Positions 1 to 4,843 of a stretch of 6,492 bases of DNA are shown here, piece after piece. The translations under genes were made by a program, and so were the position numbers. The DNA is taken from contig JASLXW010000157.1 of the NCBI GenBank assembly GCA_030740135.1, positions 1,845 through 8,336 on the forward strand, given 5' to 3'. Within the stretch, counting starts at the first letter, position 1. The number at the start of each line of letters is the position of its first letter. The DNA is from Nitrospinota bacterium (GTDB lineage: Bacteria; UBA8248; JACPRG01). The notes below the pieces were generated by a model that was not told the origin of the DNA, made no database searches, and saw nothing but the letters and a program-made list of their open reading frames with translations.

Positions 1-958
1 GCATCTCGACCCACAGGTTCTCCATCAAGTCCACGCCCAGCGTCATGTTCACCCCGGCCCTCAGCAGGTCCGGCACGCGCGTGATCCCCTTGGCGAGCTT
101 CATGTGGTTCGAGGGACAGTGGACGACGGTCGTCCGGGTCTCCGCCAGGAGCTCGATCTCCGAGTCCTCCAGCAGGACGCAGTGGACGAGGACGGTCCCG
201 GGGCCGGAGAAGCCCAATTCATGAAGGAAGTGGATGGGGCGCTCGCCGTAATCCTCGATGATGCCCCCGACCTCCTGCGTGGTCTCGGCGATGTGGGTGT
301 ACATCCCGACGCCCAACTCGTCGGCCAGCTTCCGGGCCTCCCGGTAGTCGTCGGGGACGGCCTGCCGAAAGGAAACGGGCGCGATGAAGAGCCGCTCGGC
401 CGGGACCTTCCCGTCATCGACCAGCCGGCGGATGCGGTTCAGGGCCTCCTCGCGCGTCTCGCAGATGGGCTCGAAGGGCTTGGTCATGATCCCCCGGGCC
501 AGGTAGCCCCGGATGCCGGTGTCGCCGAAGGCCCGCAGGACGGCCTCCTCCAACCCCGGCAGGTGGAAGGGATAGCAGTGGTCCACGACGGAGGTGACGC
601 CGGCCTTGAGCAGCCGGACGGCCCCCAGCGTCGCCCCGAGATGGTAATCCTCCGCGGTCAGGTGTTGCTGCATCTCCCAGCCGGTCCGGAGGTAGTCGTC
701 CAGCTTGAGCCCCTGCCCGATGGAGAGGCCGGGCGCCAGGTCCCGGAGGTGGTTGTGCATGTCGATGAGGCCGGGCAGGACAATCCGCTCCCGGGCGTCC
801 AGGGTCTTTCCGGCTTCAACCGCCGCGTCCAGCTCCTCCGTTGTTCCAATTGCGACGATTCGGTCGTCCCGGATGGCGACGGAGCCGCGAAGGATGCGGT
901 CCTCATCGTCCAAAGTGACCACAATCCCGTCGCGAATCAGAACGTCAACGGCTTCCAT
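1..958 (-). CDS. ATZ/TRZ-type metal-dependent amidohydrolase (3'-truncated by window edge)
   Basis: This is the N-terminal 319 residues of a cytosolic amidohydrolase of the chlorohydrolase/deaminase (ATZ/TRZ, SsnA-like) group, cut by the left edge. Such enzymes use one divalent metal to hydrolyse amide, amidine, deaminase-type or ring C-N/C-Cl bonds. A small beta-rich N-terminal part (residues about 1-60) leads into the TIM barrel with the metal motif DMHNH (H68, H70). It is followed by THIAET (H222), LVHC (H259), VVHCPSN (H280) and the catalytic Asp in GVD (D310). Family members are usually about 440-480 residues, so roughly a third is missing. The ATG is preceded by AGGAG with a 6-base spacer, and the start aligns with the usual family N-terminus (VLIRDGIVVTLD). 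It lies 71 bases after the UbiD-like gene and is probably the fourth gene of the operon. The segment after D310 (LMENLW) differs from the common TDG..SN pattern. The substrate is unknown. The family call is confident. Confidence 0.93.
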   Translation of the reverse strand, partial: MEAVDVLIRDGIVVTLDDEDRILRGSVAIRDDRIVAIGTTEELDAAVEAGKTLDARERIVLPGLIDMHNHLRDLAPGLSIGQGLKLDDYLRTGWEMQQHLTAEDYHLGATLGAVRLLKAGVTSVVDHCYPFHLPGLEEAVLRAFGDTGIRGYLARGIMTKPFEPICETREEALNRIRRLVDDGKVPAERLFIAPVSFRQAVPDDYREARKLADELGVGMYTHIAETTQEVGGIIEDYGERPIHFLHELGFSGPGTVLVHCVLLEDSEIELLAETRTTVVHCPSNHMKLAKGITRVPDLLRAGVNMTLGVDLMENLWVEM

Positions 959-963
959 GGAAT

Positions 964-969
964 GCTCCT
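964..969 (-). promoter_or_regulatory. Ribosome binding site of the amidohydrolase gene
   Basis: AGGAGC reads on the minus strand six bases before the ATG at 958. It is a canonical Shine-Dalgarno match and fixes the start of the amidohydrolase. Confidence 0.75.
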
Positions 970-983
970 GTGCAGAGGAAAGC

Positions 984-1011
984 GGGGGGCGGTTTTACAA
1001 AAAAGCCCCCC
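984..1011. repeat. 7-bp GC inverted repeat between UbiD-like and amidohydrolase genes
   Basis: GGGGGGC (984-990) is perfectly complementary to GCCCCCC (1005-1011), with a 14-base A/T-rich spacer that can form three further A-T pairs across a two-base mismatch. It fills much of the 71-base gap. On the minus-strand transcript the T-run falls in the loop rather than after the stem, so it does not have the form of an intrinsic terminator. It may be an RNA-stability or processing hairpin, or chance. Confidence 0.5.
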
Positions 1012-1029
1012 TGGAATCCGTGTCCTCGT

Positions 1030-2430
1030 CTAAGAACCTCCCAAGTATTTCGACAGGTCGATCGGCGGATACGTGACCTTTTCCAGGGCCTCCCGGCCGC
1101 GCGGGTTCAGCGTGGCGTCTATCCCCACCTTCGTCGCGATCCCCCCGGCCTCGGTCGAGGGGTCCATCTCGTGTCCCTGCGAATACGGCACGGTGAACAG
1201 GTCCCGGCGGGCGTCCACGCGGGTGGACAGGCACCAGAGAATTTCCATCGGGTTGAAGATGTCCACGTCCTCATCGACCACGACGGCGATCTTGATGTTC
1301 ACGTGGCTGGTCATCGCGGCCAGGGCCACGTTCTTGGGCTGTCCGGGATGCTCCGGTTTCAGCGAGATGACCGCCATGAACCCGCTCGCGTAGGGCGGCA
1401 GGTGAACGTTCCGGACGTTCGGCGCGACGTGCTTGACAAACTTGTAAAGGACCGGCTCCCGGGGAAGCGAGCCGCCCAGGTTCCGGTGCTCCAGGGAGGC
1501 CGGGACGATGGTCTGGAAGATGGGGTCCGTCCGGTGGGAGATCGCGCTCACCTCGAAGACGGGCGCCTGGTAGACCCCGCTGTAATGGCCGGTGAATTCG
1601 GCGAGGGGGCCTTCGGCCTCCCGGTGGTGCGGCGGGATCTCCCCTTCGATGACGATCTCCGTCTCCGAGGGGACGGGGATGCCCGTCGCCGGGGCGGGCG
1701 TCATCTCCATCGGCCGGCCCCGCAGCGATCCGGCGTACTCCATTTCGTCGATCTCGGTCCGGATCCCCGCCGCGATGGACACCACCGGGTCCGTCCCCAG
1801 GGCGATGGCGATGGGCAGGGCCTCGTTTCGGGCCTCGGCCTTCTCGTAATACGTCAGGAGGTGCCGCCAGTTGTTGATCTGGATCCCGGTGCGGCGCGCG
1901 CCCTGAAGCTGGAAGCGCTGGAAGGAGGCGTTGGCTTGGCCGGTCTCGGGGTCCCGGGCGAAGACCACGCCGCCGCTGATGAACCGCCCGTCCCGGTCCC
2001 CGCCGTCTTTTTCCGTGTGCCGGGGGATGGGAAGACGGTTGAGGTCGGCTTCGTCGCGCAGGACGTTTTTCAGGAAAGGGGCGTCCTTCCTCTCGACGGG
2101 CCGGACCGGCCGCTCCATGGCTGAGGCGAGGCGGGTCACCACCTCGTCCGTCCCGCACCCCAGGACGAGGCCCACCTGTTCGGTGTGGCTGAGAACGCCG
2201 GAGACGACGGGGATGCCGGCGGTGTCGGGGTGGTAGGGGCCGGAAGGGTCGCGGGCGGGTTGGTTGAAAAGGACCGCGCCGATCCCGCGCTTTTCCACCT
2301 CGAAGGCCACCGTCCCCAACTCGCAGTCCAGGTTGACCGGGCCGTCGATCCGGTGGAGCCGGCCGCCCCGTTCGAGGACTTCCAGGCTCGACCGGAGGTC
2401 GCGGATCCCGGCCGCGTCGGTTACGGTCAC
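1030..2430 (-). CDS. UbiD family prenyl-FMN-dependent decarboxylase
   Basis: A 466-residue protein of the UbiD/Fdc family, of normal family length. These cytosolic enzymes use prenylated FMN (made by a UbiX partner) and a divalent metal to decarboxylate or carboxylate aromatic, heteroaromatic or alpha,beta-unsaturated acids. The N-terminus has the typical lead-in IRDLRSSLEVLERGGRLHRI (residues 9-28). By alignment from memory with Fdc1, N167, H190 and E262 are the probable metal/cofactor ligands, R172 (NASFQR) the catalytic Arg, and E273 and E278 (EGPLAEFTGHYS) the Glu pair of the E-R-E centre. All key residues appear intact. The reading frame is open back to 2616 inside the upstream gene, but the GTG at 2430 has AAGGG nine bases upstream and matches the family N-terminus. 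A GTG at 2481, overlapping the upstream TGA, is an alternative that would add 17 residues. It lies 47 bases after the LLM gene. No UbiX gene is in the window. The substrate is unknown, and nothing points specifically to ubiquinone synthesis. Confidence 0.93.
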   Translation of the reverse strand: MTVTDAAGIRDLRSSLEVLERGGRLHRIDGPVNLDCELGTVAFEVEKRGIGAVLFNQPARDPSGPYHPDTAGIPVVSGVLSHTEQVGLVLGCGTDEVVTRLASAMERPVRPVERKDAPFLKNVLRDEADLNRLPIPRHTEKDGGDRDGRFISGGVVFARDPETGQANASFQRFQLQGARRTGIQINNWRHLLTYYEKAEARNEALPIAIALGTDPVVSIAAGIRTEIDEMEYAGSLRGRPMEMTPAPATGIPVPSETEIVIEGEIPPHHREAEGPLAEFTGHYSGVYQAPVFEVSAISHRTDPIFQTIVPASLEHRNLGGSLPREPVLYKFVKHVAPNVRNVHLPPYASGFMAVISLKPEHPGQPKNVALAAMTSHVNIKIAVVVDEDVDIFNPMEILWCLSTRVDARRDLFTVPYSQGHEMDPSTEAGGIATKVGIDATLNPRGREALEKVTYPPIDLSKYLGGS

Positions 2431-2439
2431 GGAGTCGTT

Positions 2440-2445
2440 CCCTTC
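2440..2445 (-). promoter_or_regulatory. Ribosome binding site selecting the GTG start of the UbiD-like gene
   Basis: GAAGGG reads on the minus strand nine bases before the GTG at 2430. It supports this start over the much longer open frame that would overlap the upstream LLM gene by more than 130 bases. Confidence 0.6.
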
Positions 2446-2477
2446 ATGCTTGAGGATTATCGGGGTTTGCTTCCGGA

Positions 2478-3479
2478 TCACCGAAAGCGCGGGATGATGT
2501 GCTCTCCGATGCGGTGGATGTTCTCCAGGATCTCCTCGTTCGACCACTTCCCGCCGCTCGATACGATGAGGTGGGTGACCCCGGCGTCGGCCATCTCGCG
2601 GACCTGCGACACGCACTCCTTCGCCGTTCCGACGACGGAGAAGGCCCGCACCATTCCCTCCGTGACGAGCCCCTCGGCCTTATCGAGGTCGCCCGAGCGG
2701 ACCGTCTCGCGCAGCGGATTGACTTCTTCCAGTGTCAGGCCGTACTTCGGGACCAGGTCGAGGGAGTATTCCCCGCCGGCCATCATGAGGCAGGCCCGCT
2801 TGAGGCTCTCGACGGCCCCGGCCGCGTCGTCGGTGATCGCCACGTGCGCCTGTATCGCGAGGTCGACGTCCTTTCCGTCCCGTCCCGCCGCCCGGGCGGA
2901 TCGGGCGACCACCTCCGAGGCGTGCCGGGCGAATTCCCGCGTGACGCTGTGGGTGATGACGCCGTCGCCGTTTTTGCCCGACAGCTCGAGCATCTTCGTC
3001 CCGCGGGCGGCGTAGTAGATGGGGATGTCGAACGGCTTGCCGAAGGGGAGGCTCGCGCCCTGGACGCTGAACTCTTTGCCTTGAAAATCGACCTCCTCCC
3101 CGCGGAACAGACGGCGGATGATCTCGACGCTCTCCCGGCAGCCCGTCAAGGGGCGTTTCCAGTGGATGCCGAGCTGGGCGGCGAACTCGAACCCGCCGGC
3201 CCCGATCCCCAGAACCGCCCGCCCGCCGGAGAATTCGTCCAGGGTGGCGGTGGCGGAAGCCAGGAGGGTTGGATGACGCAGGTAGGGGCTGGTGACGCCC
3301 GTGGCCAGCTTGATTCGGCTCGTTTTGGCCGCGGCCAGGGCCTGGACGGCGTAGACCTCGCGGAGGAAGTAGTGGTCCGGAAACCAGGCGAAATCGAACC
3401 CCACCCCTTCGGCGGCGGCGACAAGGTCGGCGATCTCCCGCGCGTCCCGGTCCACCCAGAAGCTGAATCCGAAAATCAC
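2478..3479 (-). CDS. LLM class flavin/F420-dependent oxidoreductase
   Basis: A 333-residue protein of the bacterial luciferase-like superfamily, closest in appearance to the methylene-tetrahydromethanopterin-reductase-like (MER) branch. These soluble TIM-barrel enzymes use FMNH2 with oxygen (monooxygenases) or F420 (hydride transfer). Visible family marks are the N-terminal strand (IFGFSFWVDRDAREIADLVAAAE), WFPDHYF at 32-38, TGVTSPYLRHP at 60-70, ATLDEFSGGRAVLGIGAGG at 78-96, and the C-terminal VVGTAKECVSQVREMADAGVTHLIV (282-306), which closes the barrel. The length is normal. The start is GTG at 3479, preceded by AAGGGAG with a 7-base spacer, and the protein begins directly in the first beta strand as expected. 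It sits 42 bases after the dehydrogenase gene and 47 before the UbiD-like gene, so co-transcription is likely. Whether it uses FMN or F420 cannot be read from the sequence. The MER-like TLDE..GGRA pattern is common in F420-type members, but the substrate and reaction remain open. Confidence 0.93.
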   Translation of the reverse strand: MIFGFSFWVDRDAREIADLVAAAEGVGFDFAWFPDHYFLREVYAVQALAAAKTSRIKLATGVTSPYLRHPTLLASATATLDEFSGGRAVLGIGAGGFEFAAQLGIHWKRPLTGCRESVEIIRRLFRGEEVDFQGKEFSVQGASLPFGKPFDIPIYYAARGTKMLELSGKNGDGVITHSVTREFARHASEVVARSARAAGRDGKDVDLAIQAHVAITDDAAGAVESLKRACLMMAGGEYSLDLVPKYGLTLEEVNPLRETVRSGDLDKAEGLVTEGMVRAFSVVGTAKECVSQVREMADAGVTHLIVSSGGKWSNEEILENIHRIGEHIIPRFR

Positions 3480-3486
3480 AGTTGTT

Positions 3487-3491
3487 CTCCC
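3487..3491 (-). promoter_or_regulatory. Ribosome binding site selecting the GTG start of the LLM gene
   Basis: GGGAG (within AAGGGAGAA) reads on the minus strand seven bases before the GTG at 3479. With the family N-terminus starting right after it, this decides the start codon. Confidence 0.7.
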
Positions 3492-3500
3492 TTGCGGAAT

Positions 3501-3521
3501 CGGGAAGTTTCCCGGCCGGGA
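3501..3521. repeat. Overlapping inverted repeats in the dehydrogenase-LLM gap
   Basis: CGGGAA (3501-3506) and TTCCCG (3509-3514) are complementary. TCCCGGCCGGGA (3510-3521) is a perfect 12-base palindrome sharing the same TCCCG. The two hairpins are mutually exclusive. They lie just upstream of the LLM Shine-Dalgarno, directly before the stop codon region of the dehydrogenase gene. Their function is unknown; GC-rich sequence makes short palindromes frequent. Confidence 0.45.
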
Positions 3522-4631
3522 TCAGATCTCGCCGGTCCGCAGGAACCCCCGGACGTTCCGCTTCGTCAGCCGACCCAGGCCGAGGGACTTCAGCGTACGG
3601 CCCCAGCTCCGGTAATCGTCTCCGTTCATCACGGAGGCGACGGTGATGAGGGCGTCGTTCATCGGCGTCGGGATCCCCAGCAGCCGGCCGATGTCGCTGA
3701 GGAGGACCAAGGCGTACGGCACGTCCTCGGTGACGTAGCGGAACTTCAGGCCGTCCGGCCCGCAGGGGTAAGTGCCCTTGCCGCCCAATCCCTTGTGGAT
3801 GGCGTCATACGTCGTTCGCTGCCGGTTCTCGACCATCCCCTGGCGGTAGAGGAATTCCTTGTACGTGGAGAAGTCCTTGCAACCCAGGGCCTTGCGCAGC
3901 GCGAGGGTCTCCTCGTCGACGGCCTCGATGCAGCGCACCACGGAGGGCGTCGCCCCCTGCCCCCAGAGGAGGAAGGGCATGGTCCCCCCCTCGATGGCGC
4001 CCGCGTTGAACAGGCAGGCCGAGACGTGGTCGATGGCGTTGAAGTTGATCAGGACGGTCTCGAAGACGTGCGTCGCCGGCTCGATGTACGGCCAAAGCTC
4101 CTGGAGCGCCCCGACGAAACGCTTGTTGTCCTTCGCCGGGAAGGCCGCGGCCAGCGTGCCGCCGCGCTTGCGCACCAACGTGACCTGGGCCGGCCCGCTG
4201 ATGCGGGTCAGGTAGGGCAGGGTGTTCGTCTCGCCGTAGACGACCTTCAGCCGCTTCCGCTTTTTCAGGAGCATCTGCCGGAAGACGAGAGAACCGCTGC
4301 CTTCGCCGAGGAAGGCCACGGTCTGGCCGTCCGAGAGGTGGGGGAGGATGGCCTCACTCATGACCCCGTGGCCGAAGCAAGGGACGACGACGATGACCAC
4401 GTCCGCGCCCCGGACGGCCCGTTTCGCGTTGGTGGTCACGAGGCCGAGCTTCGCGAAGTCCCGGTCCCGCCCGCTTCCCGAGGCGGTGATCCCGCCCTTT
4501 TTGCGGACGGCCGTAAGGCCGGCGGCGAATTTGGGATGCTCGAAGAGCCGGACGGAGTGGCCGTCCAGTGTCAGATCGGCGGCGATGGTCTGCCCACCCC
4601 CGCCCGCGCCCATGACGGCAATCTTGGCCAT
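3522..4631 (-). CDS. NAD/NADP octopine/nopaline (opine) dehydrogenase family protein
   Basis: A 369-residue soluble oxidoreductase with a Rossmann N-terminal domain (IAVMGAGGGGQTIAADL, glycine-rich loop at 8-13; acidic E31 at the end of strand two) and a C-terminal helical opine-dehydrogenase domain. Opine dehydrogenases reductively join an amino acid to a 2-oxo acid with NAD(P)H. The wider family resembles ketopantoate reductase and glycerol-3-phosphate dehydrogenase. The catalytic His-Asp pair of the family is present: H202 in NFNAIDHVSACLFNAG and D303 in TEDVPYALV. A PCFGHG motif (84-89) follows the nucleotide fold. The frame is open upstream to 4730, but the ATG at 4631 has AAGGAG six bases before it and starts exactly at the Rossmann strand, giving the expected family length. 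It is the first gene after the terminator and large intergenic gap, so it probably opens the four-gene operon. The context suggests a catabolic 2-oxo, 2-hydroxy or imino acid substrate rather than crown-gall opine metabolism; that is inference. Confidence 0.9.
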   Translation of the reverse strand: MAKIAVMGAGGGGQTIAADLTLDGHSVRLFEHPKFAAGLTAVRKKGGITASGSGRDRDFAKLGLVTTNAKRAVRGADVVIVVVPCFGHGVMSEAILPHLSDGQTVAFLGEGSGSLVFRQMLLKKRKRLKVVYGETNTLPYLTRISGPAQVTLVRKRGGTLAAAFPAKDNKRFVGALQELWPYIEPATHVFETVLINFNAIDHVSACLFNAGAIEGGTMPFLLWGQGATPSVVRCIEAVDEETLALRKALGCKDFSTYKEFLYRQGMVENRQRTTYDAIHKGLGGKGTYPCGPDGLKFRYVTEDVPYALVLLSDIGRLLGIPTPMNDALITVASVMNGDDYRSWGRTLKSLGLGRLTKRNVRGFLRTGEI

Positions 4632-4637
4632 GGCATG

Positions 4638-4643
4638 CTCCTT
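4638..4643 (-). promoter_or_regulatory. Ribosome binding site of the opine dehydrogenase-family gene
   Basis: AAGGAG reads on the minus strand six bases before the ATG at 4631. It supports this start over the in-frame upstream start at 4730, which would add a 33-residue proline/arginine-rich tail unlike the family. Confidence 0.75.
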
Positions 4644-4815
4644 GGGTGATCGCGCCCGTGGTCCCGGACGGGTTAGGCCGCGGGGCGTGGAAATGGCGGG
4701 GGGATGAGATGACTCCCGCGAACGGGTCATCCGCCCCGCGATCCGCGGCCGCGCGGCATGGCTCCTCTGGGCCCATCAACCCGGAAACCGTACGCGGCGG
4801 CGGGGACTGAATCCG
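4644..4815. other. Intergenic region expected to hold the promoter of the four-gene operon
   Basis: This stretch separates the ligase terminator from the dehydrogenase ribosome binding site and is very GC-rich. Apart from the inverted repeat at 4696-4739 I see no convincing -35/-10 pair, small gene or RNA. A promoter is expected here only from gene layout. Confidence 0.4.
4696..4739. promoter_or_regulatory. Strong inverted repeat/hairpin in the leader of the dehydrogenase operon
   Basis: Bases 4696-4707 (GCGGGGGGATGA) pair with 4727-4739 (TCATCCGCCCCGC) to give 12 base pairs with one bulged base. An inner CCCG (4715-4718)/CGGG (4723-4726) stem closes a four-base loop. The GATGA is tandemly repeated (4703-4712), so TCATC can pair with either copy. 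It lies about 65 bases upstream of the dehydrogenase start. It is not followed by a T-run in the transcribed direction. It may be an operator, an RNA leader structure or a processing site; no family is recognised. Confidence 0.5.
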
Positions 4816-4840
4816 AAAAACGCCGGGATCTCCCCGGGCG
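4816..4840 (-). terminator. Intrinsic terminator after the CoA ligase gene
   Basis: On the minus strand CGCC-C-GGG pairs with CCCGGCG around a GAGAT loop, giving seven GC pairs with one bulged C, followed immediately by TTTTT. It begins three bases after the ligase stop codon. Shape and position fit rho-independent termination of the ligase transcript; the T-run is short and the stem is bulged, so readthrough is possible. Confidence 0.7.
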
Positions 4841-4843
4841 AAA

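Noticed and set aside
104..1033. 309-codon plus-strand open frame opposite the amidohydrolase
   Set aside because: The true gene is on the minus strand and runs off the left edge without a stop in the window; the plus frame shows no domain.
970..2124. 384-codon plus-strand open frame opposite the UbiD-like gene
   Set aside because: No family resemblance and composition typical of an antisense shadow; the minus-strand UbiD-like gene has all catalytic residues.
2428..2448. Six-codon ATG mini-frame (MKGTTP) whose TGA overlaps the UbiD-like GTG start
   Set aside because: It has no Shine-Dalgarno of its own and no regulatory codon run; a frame this short is expected by chance.
2431..2616. 62-residue N-terminal extension of the UbiD-like protein
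   Set aside because: It overlaps the end of the LLM gene, is rich in R, H and P, and does not resemble the family N-terminus, whereas the GTG at 2430 has an RBS.
2499..4649. 716-codon open frame on the plus strand spanning the antisense of two genes
   Set aside because: It is antisense to the well-supported LLM and dehydrogenase genes, has no recognisable domain, is low-complexity in G, R, D and P, and runs across their intergenic gap. This is the usual shadow frame produced by GC-rich third codon positions.
4632..4730. 33-residue upstream extension of the dehydrogenase
   Set aside because: The sequence is proline/arginine-rich, is not part of the Rossmann fold, and the internal ATG has a canonical RBS.
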